Shown here: positions 55,715 through 64,000 of the stretch, piece after piece | Numbering within the stretch: position 1 is the first letter of the stretch | Layout of the letters: each line of letters opens with the position of its first letter | Assembly (NCBI RefSeq): GCF_001422245.1 | Contig: NZ_LMMM01000001.1 | Span: 680,138 to 744,137, forward strand | DNA length: 64,000 nt | Direction of reading: 5' to 3' | DNA from: Rhizobium sp. Leaf262 | GTDB lineage: Bacteria; Pseudomonadota; Alphaproteobacteria; Rhizobiales; Rhizobiaceae | The notes under the pieces: model-generated | Databases searched by the model: none | What the model saw: only the letters and a program-made list of their open reading frames with translations | What the model was told of the DNA's origin: nothing | Position numbers and translations under genes: made by a program

Positions 55715-56779
55715 ATGTCGAGCTTGAGCATAAGCAACGTCAAGAAATCCTTCGGTGCCGTCAATATTATCCACGGGGTCGATGTCGAAATAGCCGATGG
55801 CGAATTCGTCATTCTTGTTGGTCCTTCGGGGTGCGGCAAATCCACCTTGCTGCGCATGATCGCCGGACTGGAGGATATCTCCGGCGGACAGATCAGTATC
55901 GACGGCAAGGTGGTCAATGATCTTCAGCCGAAAGACCGTGACATCGCCATGGTCTTTCAAAACTACGCACTCTATCCGCAAATGACCGTGGCGCAGAATA
56001 TGGGGTTCGCGCTTGAGCTCGCTGGCGTCAAAAAGCCGGAGATCGAGAAGAAAGTTGGAGAGGCCGCAGCGATTTTGGGGCTTGAACCGCTTCTGCAGCG
56101 CAAACCGGGCCAATTGTCCGGCGGTCAGCGGCAGCGTGTGGCGATGGGACGGGCGATTGTGCGCGATCCGAAGGTGTTCCTCTTCGACGAACCCTTATCG
56201 AACCTCGACGCAAAATTGCGGGTGAAGATGCGAGCGGAAATCAAGGCGCTGCATCAACGCCTCAAGACTACGATCGTGTATGTCACCCACGATCAGATCG
56301 AAGCAATGACGATGGCCGACAAGATCGTCGTACTTCAGGGAGGCCGGGTCGAGCAGATCGGCACGCCACTGGAACTGTACGATCGTCCGAAGAATATCTT
56401 CGTCGCAGGTTTTCTCGGATCACCAGCAATGAATTTCCTTGAAGGCACCGTGAGCGAGGGTGATGTCATCACGCTCAAAGGTGGCTCACGAATGACGCTG
56501 TCGCGAACACCTCGAGACCGACTTGGGTCTCCGGTTCTATTAGGAGTTCGGCCCGAGGATATTGCGATCGGTGCGGACGGCGATGTCAAAGCCACAGTCA
56601 AACTTATCGAACCAACCGGGTCGGAAACGCATGTTCTGGTGGACGTAGAAGGCCAGGAGCTAACCTGGATCGTTCGCGACCGCGTCGACCTCGAGCCAGG
56701 CCAATCTGTACACCTATCCTTCAAAACGAAGAATGTTCATTTTTTCGACTTGAAGACCGAGCAACGTCTCGAAGCCTAG
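55715..56779 (+). CDS. Sugar ABC transporter ATP-binding protein (UgpC/MalK type)
   Basis: 354 residues: Walker A GPSGCGKST, VFQNYALYPQMT, signature LSGGQRQRVAMGRAI, Walker B FLFDEPLSNLDA, His switch YVTHDQIEA, then a TOBE domain (GSPAMNFLEG, LLGVRPEDIAIG). It completes the CUT1 importer and is the last gene of the forward operon that starts at 46630. Together with its neighbours it makes one transcription unit of nine genes. Confidence 0.93.
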   Translation: MSSLSISNVKKSFGAVNIIHGVDVEIADGEFVILVGPSGCGKSTLLRMIAGLEDISGGQISIDGKVVNDLQPKDRDIAMVFQNYALYPQMTVAQNMGFALELAGVKKPEIEKKVGEAAAILGLEPLLQRKPGQLSGGQRQRVAMGRAIVRDPKVFLFDEPLSNLDAKLRVKMRAEIKALHQRLKTTIVYVTHDQIEAMTMADKIVVLQGGRVEQIGTPLELYDRPKNIFVAGFLGSPAMNFLEGTVSEGDVITLKGGSRMTLSRTPRDRLGSPVLLGVRPEDIAIGADGDVKATVKLIEPTGSETHVLVDVEGQELTWIVRDRVDLEPGQSVHLSFKTKNVHFFDLKTEQRLEA

Positions 56780-57025
56780 AAGGGGCGTGGCGGCGATCTT
56801 TCATGGCATCATAACTGCCATCAGCGGGTGCGCGGTGGGGTTTTCTCACCTTCGCCCTGCGAATTATTGCGCAGTGCAGCGTCAAAAAAGTATCAGCTTA
56901 AACTTCGCGATGATGTAGATGCGCAGGAAAATCAGTGCTTAATATCCTCCCGTTGACGGAATATGCAAAATCGGAGGTTTGCATTTCTGGTCACTTGTCT
57001 TTCGCGCTCGGTAGGAGGAGACGCT

Positions 57026-57910
57026 GTGCAACCCGATCTGGAACTCGTCCATATCCGCAAAGGCGAATCCTTCGCAGCCTGGACGCACGGCTATCCATTT
57101 CGCACCGTTCGCTGGCACTATCACCCTGAATACGAGATACATCTGGTCGTTGCGACCTCCGGCCGCTTCTATATCGGCGACCACATCGGCCGCTTCGAAC
57201 CGGGGCAGTTGATCGTTACCGGCCCCAACCTGCCGCAAAACTGGATTTCCGAGATCGAGCCGGATGAGATCGTGCCTGCGCGTTCGCTGGTCATCCAGTT
57301 CCCTCAGAAATTCGTCGAGGATAGCATTGCTGGTATGGTGGAGATGGAGGCGATTTCTCCGCTGCTAGAGCGCAGCCGACGCGGCTTACTCTTCGACAAA
57401 GACACCAGCGATGCGGTGCGCCCGCTGATCGAAACGCTGATTGAAACACGCGGCCTCAAGCGATTGGCCCTGTTTTGGGAAATTCTCGATGTGCTGGCCA
57501 CTGCGCCGGAGCCTGAGGTTCTGGCCAGCTTGAGTTACGAACTCGATCTGTCGAACATCCATGAATGCGGTGTCAACCGTGCGATTGCCTATCTGCGCGA
57601 ACATCTGACCGACGACATTGATGAGCGCGATCTGGCCGAGATGGTCGGCCATAGCCCGAGTTCGTTTTCGCGGGCCTTCAAACGGCACACCGGCACGACG
57701 CTGGTGCGCTACCGCAATCAACTGCGGGTCGATCTCGCCTGCCTGGCGCTGCTGACTCGGCCTGAAACAAAAATTGCCGAAATTTGCTACGAGATCGGCT
57801 TTTCGAACCTGTCCAATTTCAACCGGCATTTCCAGAAACTGAAGGGAATGCCGCCCTCGCAATTCCGCGCAACTTTCAACGCCAACGGAGCCTTCAAAGC
57901 CGCGGGATAA
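57026..57910 (+). CDS. AraC-family transcriptional regulator
   Basis: 294 residues: N-terminal cupin sensing domain (VRWHYHPEYEIHLVVATSGRFYIGD, FEPGQLIVTGPNLPQNW) and two C-terminal helix-turn-helix units, DERDLAEMVGHSPSSFSRAFKRHTG and KIAEICYEIGFSNLSNFNRHFQKLKG. I chose GTG 57026, which follows AGGAGGAGACGCT, rather than ATG 56963, which adds 21 poorly fitting residues. It precedes and is in line with the ribitol-type operon, so it is probably its activator. Confidence 0.9.
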   Translation: MQPDLELVHIRKGESFAAWTHGYPFRTVRWHYHPEYEIHLVVATSGRFYIGDHIGRFEPGQLIVTGPNLPQNWISEIEPDEIVPARSLVIQFPQKFVEDSIAGMVEMEAISPLLERSRRGLLFDKDTSDAVRPLIETLIETRGLKRLALFWEILDVLATAPEPEVLASLSYELDLSNIHECGVNRAIAYLREHLTDDIDERDLAEMVGHSPSSFSRAFKRHTGTTLVRYRNQLRVDLACLALLTRPETKIAEICYEIGFSNLSNFNRHFQKLKGMPPSQFRATFNANGAFKAAG

Positions 57911-58017
57911 ACGAAACACGTCCATACCCCTTCGCGGGGAACAGCAATTCGGGAAGCGTGGTGCTTTCCGGAAACGGACAGGCTTTGCCTGTCGTCGTCC
58001 AAAGGGAGGAAGCCGGG

Positions 58018-58929
58018 ATGAAAAAGACACTGACCGCGTTGTCGATTGCCGTCGCCACACTGGCGGCAAGTTCGGCTCTTGCGCAGGATGCCAAGCTCAA
58101 GATCGGCATGACCTTTCAGGAAATGAACAATCCGTATTTCGTATCGATGAAGGAAGCGCTGGATGAGGCAGCAAAATCCATCGGTGCAGAGGTGATCGTC
58201 ACCGATGCCGCACATGATGTCGCCAAGCAGATTTCCGACGTAGAGGACATGCTGCAGCAGAAAATCGACATCCTGCTTCTCAACCCAACCGACTCCGCTG
58301 GCGTTGAAGCTGCGGTGCAGGCAGCCAAGGCACAGAACGTTATCGTCGTTGCGGTGGATGCCAATGCCAACGGTCCGGTCGATACGTTCGTCGGATCGAA
58401 AAACAAGGATGCCGGTTACCAGTCATGCCAGGCACTCGGCAAGGCCATTAACGGGGAAGGTGAGGTTGCGATCCTCGACGGCATCCCTGTCGTGCCGATT
58501 TTGCAGCGTGTCGAAGGCTGCAAGGAAGCGCTTGCCGAATTCAAGGGCATCAAGCTGGTCGACACACAAAACGGCCGTCAGGATCGCTCGGTCGCACTCG
58601 GCGTGGTCGAAAACATGTTGCAATCGCGCCCGAACCTGAAGGGCATCTTCTCTGTCAATGACGGAGGTGCGATGGGCGCTCTTGCCGCCATTCAGGGTTC
58701 TGGCCGTGACGTCAAGCTGACCTCAGTCGATGGCGCACCCGAGGCCGTCAAGGCTATCGCCGAAGGCACGCAGTTCGTTCAGACCACGGCGCAGTTCCCG
58801 CGCGACCAGGTACGCGTCGGCCTTGCCATGGCGCTTGCCCAGAAGTGGGGTGCGCGCGTGGTGCCGAAGGAAGTACCAATCGATGTGCGCCCCGTCACCA
58901 AGGAAAACGCTGCCGATTTCAGCTGGTAA
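58018..58929 (+). CDS. Ribose-type (CUT2) ABC transporter substrate-binding protein, candidate ribitol binder
   Basis: 303 residues; signal peptide (LTALSIAVATLAASSALA) and an RbsB-type fold: LKIGMTFQEMNNPYFVSMKE, IDILLLNPTDSAGVEAA, VIVVAVDANANGP, GIFSVNDGGAMGALAAI and LTSVDGAPEAVKAI. ATG 58018 follows GGGAGGAAGCC. Downstream genes encode an importer, ribitol 2-dehydrogenase and an FGGY kinase, so ribitol or a related pentitol is the expected ligand. Confidence 0.9.
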   Translation: MKKTLTALSIAVATLAASSALAQDAKLKIGMTFQEMNNPYFVSMKEALDEAAKSIGAEVIVTDAAHDVAKQISDVEDMLQQKIDILLLNPTDSAGVEAAVQAAKAQNVIVVAVDANANGPVDTFVGSKNKDAGYQSCQALGKAINGEGEVAILDGIPVVPILQRVEGCKEALAEFKGIKLVDTQNGRQDRSVALGVVENMLQSRPNLKGIFSVNDGGAMGALAAIQGSGRDVKLTSVDGAPEAVKAIAEGTQFVQTTAQFPRDQVRVGLAMALAQKWGARVVPKEVPIDVRPVTKENAADFSW

Positions 58930-58943
58930 GCGCCTTCCAAGCG

Positions 58944-58969
58944 TCACCCTCGCCACAAGGCGAGGGTGA
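58944..58969 (+). other. Intercistronic stem-loop after the binding-protein gene
   Basis: TCACCCTCGCC (58944-58954) and GGCGAGGGTGA (58959-58969) form a perfect 11-bp stem with a 4-base loop, 15 bases after the binding-protein stop and before the ATPase start (59000). It is the strongest hairpin of the series; no T-run follows. Confidence 0.7.
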
Positions 58970-58999
58970 TCCCTATCCATTCAATTGCGGGAGGAAACG

Positions 59000-60502
59000 A
59001 TGCTCGAACTCAGAGGCATCAAGAAGAGCTTCGGCAAAATCGAGGTTCTACATGGCGTCGATCTGACCGTGCAGGCGGGCGAAGTTCATGCTCTCCTGGG
59101 CGAGAACGGTGCCGGCAAATCCACGCTGATGAAAATCCTGTGCGGTATTCTCAAGCCCAGCGAAGGCGAAATCCGGATCGATGGTGAGGCACGTCAGTTC
59201 GCCGACTACAACGAAGCCATCGATGCAGGCATCGGCGTGGTCTTTCAGGAATTTTCGCTGGTTCCTTATCTGAACGCGGTCGAAAACATGTTTCTGGCCC
59301 GCGAAATTGTAAATGGCCTCGGGTTCATGAAGCGGGCCGCTATGCGAAAACGTGCTGGCGATATCATGAAACAGCTCGGCATCACCATTCCGCTCGGCGT
59401 TCCTATTCGCAGCCTTTCGGTCGCGGAACAGCAATTCGTCGAAATTGCCAAGGCGCTGGCGCTCGATGCCCGCATTCTCGTTCTGGACGAGCCGACCGCA
59501 ACGTTGACGCCTGCCGAAGTCGAGCACCTTTTCCGGGTGATGAGAAGCCTTCGCGCGCAGGGCGTTGCCATCATCTTCATCTCGCATCACCTGGAGGAAA
59601 TCTTCGAGATATGCGACCGCATCACCGTGCTTCGCGATGGCGAATATGTCGCGTCTTGCGATGTTGCCGAGGTGGATCAGTCGCGGCTTGTCGAGATGAT
59701 GGTTGGACGCCGGATCGAGAACAGTTTTCCGCCAAAGCCTGTCATTCCTGCCGAAGCAAATGTCGTTCTCGATGTCGAGGAAGTCCAGCTTGCCAAGGGC
59801 GGCCCTGTTTCCAGTTTCCAATTGCGGGCAGGGGAAATTTTAGGTTTTGCCGGTCTGGTGGGTTCCGGTCGAACGGAAACGGCGCTGGCCATGCTGGGTG
59901 CCTACCCCGCCACGCGCTGCAGGCTGCGGATGAATGGCGTGGAGATACGCTTTGCCGACCCTTCCGAAGCACTGGCTGCCGGTATCGGTCTTCTGCCCGA
60001 AAGCCGGAAGGAACAGGGGCTGATCACCAGCTTCCCCATTCTGCATAACGTCTCGCTCAACAATTACGGCAAATATCTTCTCGGCCATTTCTTCATCAAC
60101 CGCAGCCGCGAGCTGAGCGATACACGCGCGGCGATGCAGAGTGTGCGGGTCAAGGCGCCAAACCCGCATGTACGCGTCGATACTCTCTCAGGCGGTAATC
60201 AGCAGAAGGTCGTGATTGCGCGCTGGATCAACCACAATATGAAAGTGCTGATCTTTGACGAGCCGACACGCGGTATCGATGTCGGGGCCAAAACCGAGAT
60301 TTACCAGCTGATGCGCGATTTCACTGCGCGCGGCTATTCCATCATCATGATTTCGTCGGAGCTGCCGGAAGTGATCGGCATGTCCGACCGGGTCTGCGTT
60401 TTCCGCTCGGGAGGCATCGTCGCGACCGTGGAAGGCGACGCAATCACCTCCGAAGAGGTGATGACCCACGCAACAACCGGGAGAACACGACATGTCGCAT
60501 GA
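59000..60502 (+). CDS. Ribose-type (CUT2) ABC transporter ATP-binding protein, two NBDs
   Basis: 500 residues, two nucleotide-binding domains. First: Walker [22 protein letters not shown], signature-like [15 protein letters not shown], Walker [13 protein letters not shown]. Second: degenerate Walker A ([12 protein letters not shown]), signature [15 protein letters not shown], Walker [17 protein letters not shown] 59000 follows GGGAGGAAAC; the frame open from 58985 starts inside that site. The last 11 bases overlap the permease gene. Confidence 0.92.
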   Translation: MLELRGIKKSFGKIEVLHGVDLTVQAGEVHALLGENGAGKSTLMKILCGILKPSEGEIRIDGEARQFADYNEAIDAGIGVVFQEFSLVPYLNAVENMFLAREIVNGLGFMKRAAMRKRAGDIMKQLGITIPLGVPIRSLSVAEQQFVEIAKALALDARILVLDEPTATLTPAEVEHLFRVMRSLRAQGVAIIFISHHLEEIFEICDRITVLRDGEYVASCDVAEVDQSRLVEMMVGRRIENSFPPKPVIPAEANVVLDVEEVQLAKGGPVSSFQLRAGEILGFAGLVGSGRTETALAMLGAYPATRCRLRMNGVEIRFADPSEALAAGIGLLPESRKEQGLITSFPILHNVSLNNYGKYLLGHFFINRSRELSDTRAAMQSVRVKAPNPHVRVDTLSGGNQQKVVIARWINHNMKVLIFDEPTRGIDVGAKTEIYQLMRDFTARGYSIIMISSELPEVIGMSDRVCVFRSGGIVATVEGDAITSEEVMTHATTGRTRHVA

Positions 60503-61475
60503 TGCGGACGCTATTACCGGCGCTCAGGCAGAGGCCGCGACGCCAATCTGGAAATCGATCATCCATTCGCCGCTGGCGTTGCCACTGGCCGGTTTGATCG
60601 TTGTCTCATTGCTCATGGGTTTTGCCTCGGACAACTTCTTTTCCGTTTCGAACATTCTCAATGTTTTGAGACAGGTCTCCATCGTCGCTATCCTCGCCGT
60701 CGGCATGACCTTCGTCATCCTGACGGGCGGCATCGACCTTTCTGTCGGTGCGGTCATGGCGCTGGCGGGTACGATTGCAGCTGGGCTTATGGTGCATTTC
60801 GGCATGCCGGGCTGGGCTGGTTTGCTCGCCGGTGTCGCTCTAGCGATCGGGCTTGGACTATTCAACGGTATTCTTGTCGCCTGGGGCCGCATGCCAGCCA
60901 TCATCGTCACCCTTGCCACGATGGGCATCGCTCGCGGTGCAGGCCTGATCTATTCGGGCGGTTACCCGGTCTCTGGCTTGCCCTCGTGGATTTCCTGGTT
61001 CGGCGTTGGCCGCATCGGTATCATTCCAGTGCCGGTGATTGCCATGGTCATTGTCTATGCACTGGCCTGGGTCCTATTGGAACGCACCGCCTTCGGACGC
61101 CATGTCTATGCCATCGGCGGCAATGAGACGGCTGCGAAACTCTCAGGCGTCAAAACCGGTCGTATCAAGCTTGCCGTCTACGCCCTCTCAGGCCTTACCG
61201 CTGGTCTCGCAGCCATCATCCTGACCGGCCGCCTGATGTCCGGCCAGCCGAATGCGGGTGTCGGTTTCGAACTCGATGCCATAGCCGCCGTCGTTCTTGG
61301 TGGTACGGCTATTGCAGGCGGGCGCGGCTTGATCCTCGGGACGCTGATCGGCGCGGTGCTTCTCGGCATTCTCAACAATGGCCTGAACCTCATGGGCATC
61401 AACCCGTATCTGCAGGACATCATCCGCGGCTTCATCATCCTTCTCGCCATCTACATCGCGCGCGAATGGCGCTGA
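60492..61475 (+). CDS. Ribose-type (CUT2) ABC transporter permease
   Basis: 327 residues, with RbsC-family [45 protein letters not shown] and [16 protein letters not shown]. It overlaps the ATPase gene by 11 bases, so translation is coupled. A single permease presumably forms a homodimeric channel, as in E. coli RbsC. Confidence 0.92.
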   Translation: MSHDADAITGAQAEAATPIWKSIIHSPLALPLAGLIVVSLLMGFASDNFFSVSNILNVLRQVSIVAILAVGMTFVILTGGIDLSVGAVMALAGTIAAGLMVHFGMPGWAGLLAGVALAIGLGLFNGILVAWGRMPAIIVTLATMGIARGAGLIYSGGYPVSGLPSWISWFGVGRIGIIPVPVIAMVIVYALAWVLLERTAFGRHVYAIGGNETAAKLSGVKTGRIKLAVYALSGLTAGLAAIILTGRLMSGQPNAGVGFELDAIAAVVLGGTAIAGGRGLILGTLIGAVLLGILNNGLNLMGINPYLQDIIRGFIILLAIYIAREWR

Positions 61476-61513
61476 CCGAAAACCTCCCAACCATACATCA
61501 CAGGAGAAACCAA

Positions 61514-62245
61514 ATGGCTCAATCACTGGAAGGCAAGATTGCCGTCATCACCGGCGCTGCCTCGGGCATCGGACTAGCGACCACCGAAAAGCTGCTGGAA
61601 AATGGCTGCACCGTCGTCATGGTCGACTGGAACGAAAAAGCGCTGAATGAGCTTGTCGCCAAGCTCGGCAAAAACGCCATTCCACAGGTCACCAACCTGC
61701 TCGACGCGGAAAGCTGCGCGGCAATGGTGCCGGAGATTCTCGCGAAGGTCGATCACATCGACATCCTCTACTGCAACGCTGGCACCTATATAGGTGGCGA
61801 TCTGACCGAAACGACAGCCGAAGAGATTGACCGTATGCTCAATCTCAATATCAATGCGGTCATGAAGAACGTGCATGCCGTCGTACCGCATATGAGCGAA
61901 CGCAAGACCGGCGACATCATCGTCACCAGCTCGATTGCCGGGCATTATCCGACCCATTGGGAGCCGGTCTATGCTGGCTCCAAATGGGCGGTCACCTGCT
62001 TCGTTCAGACCATGCGCCGCCAGATGATCCCCCACGGGGTGCGCGTCTCGCAGGTTTCTCCAGGCCCCGTGCTGTCGGCGCTGCTGGCGGATTGGCCGGA
62101 AGAAAACCTTCGCAAGGCAAAAGAGTCCGGTAGCATCATCGACCCGTCGGAAGTCGCAGATGCTGTGGAATACATTCTGACACGCAATCGGAATGTGACG
62201 ATCCGCGATATGCTGGTGTTGCCGACCAATTTTGACCGCGTCTGA
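61514..62245 (+). CDS. rbtD: Ribitol 2-dehydrogenase (short-chain dehydrogenase)
   Basis: 243 residues. Classical SDR with TGAASGIG at 13-20, CNAGTYIGG at 88-95 and the catalytic triad Ser140, Tyr153, Lys157 (WEPVYAGSKWAV). Long stretches recall Klebsiella ribitol 2-dehydrogenase (NAGxYIGG, LNINA, SGDII/TGDII, WEPVY, GVRV, PGPV, NVTIRD near the end), giving a good match from memory. It oxidises ribitol to D-ribulose with NAD. AGGAG precedes ATG 61514; the earlier in-frame ATG at 61466 lies inside the permease gene. Confidence 0.87.
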   Translation: MAQSLEGKIAVITGAASGIGLATTEKLLENGCTVVMVDWNEKALNELVAKLGKNAIPQVTNLLDAESCAAMVPEILAKVDHIDILYCNAGTYIGGDLTETTAEEIDRMLNLNINAVMKNVHAVVPHMSERKTGDIIVTSSIAGHYPTHWEPVYAGSKWAVTCFVQTMRRQMIPHGVRVSQVSPGPVLSALLADWPEENLRKAKESGSIIDPSEVADAVEYILTRNRNVTIRDMLVLPTNFDRV

Positions 62246-62259
62246 GTATGATAAAGGTG

Positions 62260-62294
62260 TCGTCGCGCCTTGGTCTGCGGACATGGCGCGACGA
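62260..62294 (+). other. Stem-loop between dehydrogenase and kinase genes
   Basis: TCGTCGCGCC (62260-62269) and GGCGCGACGA (62285-62294) form a perfect 10-bp GC-rich stem with a 15-base loop, followed by TTTG. It may be a weak terminator or a stabiliser that lowers kinase relative to dehydrogenase expression. It ends 13 bases before the kinase ribosome-binding site. Confidence 0.55.
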
Positions 62295-62316
62295 TTTGCA
62301 ATGAATGGAGGATGTT

Positions 62317-63951
62317 ATGGACGGATATTTCATCGGCGTTGATGTCGGTACAGCGTCTGCACGCGCAGGTGTTTTCGATGCTGCTGGCACGCTGCTGGCT
62401 TCTGCCAAGCATGACATCCTCATATTTCGCGATGATAGTGGTCACGTAGAGCAATCAAGCGCGCAGATATGGGACGCCGTCTGCGCTGCGGTCCGCGATG
62501 CGGTTGGGTCTGCCAGCATTGATCCGGCCTCCGTTGCTGGTCTGGGTTTCGATGCAACCTGCTCGCTGGTGGTCGAGGGTGCCGCTGGCGGTGTCGGCGA
62601 TCCGCAGCACCCGGAACGCGACATCATCGTCTGGATGGACCATCGCGCGATAGGACAGGCCCGCCGGATCAACGCGATGGGACATACCGTCCTGTCCTAT
62701 GTCGGTGGCGTCATCTCGCCGGAGATGCAAACACCGAAACTGCTCTGGCTGAAAGAAAACCGACCTGAAATTTATTCAAGCGCCCGGCATTTCTTCGATC
62801 TGACCGATTTTCTGACCTGGAAAGCGACTGATGCTTTGGAGCGCTCATCCTGCACGGTCACCTGCAAATGGACTTATCTCGCTCACGAGGGTCGCTGGGA
62901 CGAAAGCTACTTTGAAGCTATTGGGCTGGACGACCTCGCCTCAAACGGCTTCAGCCGCATCGGTGCGTGCATCGTTCCTCCCGGCACTCCGCTTGGCGCG
63001 GGCCTGACGCCTGATGCGGCACAAGCGATGGGTTTGCGGCCCGGCATTGCCGTCGCCGCAGGGCTGATCGATGCGCATGCGGGTGGCGTCGGCACCGTGG
63101 CCGCACGGGGCGGCGCGGAGAACCCTGCCGCCTGCCTCGGTTATGTCTTTGGCACATCCTCCTGCACCACGACTACGACGTCAGAACCGGTTTCCGTGCC
63201 GGGGGTCTGGGGGCCATATTACTCTGCCATGGTGCCCGGCATGTGGCTCAACGAAGGTGGTCAGTCTGCTGCTGGCGCGGCAATCGACCAGTTGCTCAGC
63301 CTGCATCCCTACGCAGAAAAGGCAAAGGAGGAGGCCGCGCGCGAGGGCTTAGGTCTGCCGCAATGGCTTGCTGCGCGCGCACTGGCCTCGGTTGACGACC
63401 CATCACAAGCGGTGTTTCTTGCTGGTCAGTTGAACGTCGTTCCCGAGTTTCTCGGCAATCGCGCACCCTTCGCCGATCCTTCAGCGCGTGCGGTTGTTAT
63501 GGGTTTGGGGATGGAAACCGGCTCTGAAAATCTGGTGGCGCTGTATATCGCAGGTCTTTGCGGTCTCGGCTACGGTCTGCGCCAGATCATCGACACGCAG
63601 GCTGAACATGGTGTCTCTATCTCTTCGATTTCGGTATCGGGCGGTGCCGGAACCCACAAGCTGACCCGCCAGATTCTGGCGGATGCGACCGGCGTTGCCG
63701 TCGAGGTGACGGCCTGCCCTGAGCCGGTTCTGTTGGGTTCTGCCATGCTGGCCGCCGTTGCGGCGAAAACCTATCCCGATTTGCAGACAGCCATGCCCGC
63801 CATGTCGAGCCTTGCCGGTCGAAGTGAGCCGGCTTCTGGCCCGGTCAGGGCTCTGCATGAGGCACGCTACAAGGCCTTCCTCAAAATCCAAAAAATGGCG
63901 CGCGAGGTGCGCGACGACATCGAGCCATTATTGACCGCAGGCTCACACTAA
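62317..63951 (+). CDS. FGGY-family kinase, candidate D-ribulokinase
   Basis: 544 residues, the size of ribulokinases of the AraB/FGGY branch rather than of xylulokinase. Motifs: FIGVDVGTASARAGVFD, GLGFDATCSLVV, WMDHRAIGQARRIN, SPEMQTPKLLWLKENRP, GLIDAHAGGVGT, GTSSCTT and SVSGGAGTHKLTRQILAD. It follows ribitol 2-dehydrogenase, so the likely reaction is ATP-dependent phosphorylation of D-ribulose to D-ribulose 5-phosphate. L-ribulose or another ketopentose is possible. I chose ATG 62317, which has GGAGG five bases upstream; ATG 62305 has none. Confidence 0.85.
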   Translation: MDGYFIGVDVGTASARAGVFDAAGTLLASAKHDILIFRDDSGHVEQSSAQIWDAVCAAVRDAVGSASIDPASVAGLGFDATCSLVVEGAAGGVGDPQHPERDIIVWMDHRAIGQARRINAMGHTVLSYVGGVISPEMQTPKLLWLKENRPEIYSSARHFFDLTDFLTWKATDALERSSCTVTCKWTYLAHEGRWDESYFEAIGLDDLASNGFSRIGACIVPPGTPLGAGLTPDAAQAMGLRPGIAVAAGLIDAHAGGVGTVAARGGAENPAACLGYVFGTSSCTTTTTSEPVSVPGVWGPYYSAMVPGMWLNEGGQSAAGAAIDQLLSLHPYAEKAKEEAAREGLGLPQWLAARALASVDDPSQAVFLAGQLNVVPEFLGNRAPFADPSARAVVMGLGMETGSENLVALYIAGLCGLGYGLRQIIDTQAEHGVSISSISVSGGAGTHKLTRQILADATGVAVEVTACPEPVLLGSAMLAAVAAKTYPDLQTAMPAMSSLAGRSEPASGPVRALHEARYKAFLKIQKMAREVRDDIEPLLTAGSH

Positions 63952-64000
63952 CCGCCACAACACGCGCATATCTGGAGGAGTGGCTATCCGCTGCTCGACG
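63952..64000. other. Window end after the kinase
   Basis: A strong GGAGGAG at 63974-63980 suggests another gene starts close to or beyond the window end, but no start codon at a normal distance is visible within the remaining bases, so no gene is called. Confidence 0.3.

Overview
The window looks like an accessory, catabolism-rich part of a Rhizobiaceae genome (Agrobacterium/Rhizobium type). Reasons: high GC, seven ABC importers in 64 kb, a photolyase that closely resembles Agrobacterium PhrB including its four iron-sulfur cysteines, a QuiC-type 3-dehydroshikimate dehydratase/dioxygenase fusion, KaiC next to a sensor kinase, and ribitol-type sugar genes. I see no rRNA, tRNA, CRISPR array, insertion sequence or phage gene. 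Assignment to a genus is inference, not proof.

Layout. (a) 1-3137: end of a KipI-KipA (PxpB/PxpC-like) fusion and a biotin carboxylase-BCCP. (b) 3290-4573: glycoamylase-family protein. (c) 4570-11243: a quinate/shikimate-type unit of quiC, a divergent TetR regulator, and a reverse operon of two PAAT permeases, binding protein, ATPase and aroE-like dehydrogenase. Two similar palindromic boxes, one before quiC/tetR and one before the transporter operon, tie the parts together. (d) 11586-13127: phrB. (e) 13161-16734: kaiC and a hybrid histidine kinase. (f) 17205-19785: outer-membrane barrel protein, an unknown exported protein and a TPR protein. (g) 19867-25704: PAAT transporter with a MmgE/PrpD protein and an NtaA-type flavin monooxygenase. 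(h) 25983-33311: MalEFGK-type importer, TIM-barrel isomerase, Gfo/Idh/MocA dehydrogenase and a divergent LacI regulator with a palindromic operator. (i) 33360-41028: ribose-type importer with an SMP-30 lactonase and a divergent two-component system.

(j) 41108-56779 is the most interesting part. A reverse operon (ribose-type importer, DUF2291 lipoprotein, DeoR regulator) faces a forward operon of sugar isomerase, split transketolase, FGGY kinase, MalEFGK-type importer and a cytoplasmic apiosidase-like (PF13204/GH140-like) glycosidase. The enzymes match the known non-oxidative D-apiose route: apiose, apulose, apulose 4-phosphate, then transketolase cleavage. The glycosidase and second importer suggest that apiosyl glycosides or oligosaccharides are imported whole and cut inside the cell. 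(k) 57026-63951: AraC regulator, ribose-type importer, ribitol 2-dehydrogenase and a ribulokinase-like FGGY kinase, probably for ribitol.

A recurring theme is that every sugar-type binding-protein gene (five of five) is followed by an intercistronic stem-loop before the next gene, whereas the two amino-acid-type binding-protein genes are not. All function calls come from reading motifs and gene order; no database search was run.
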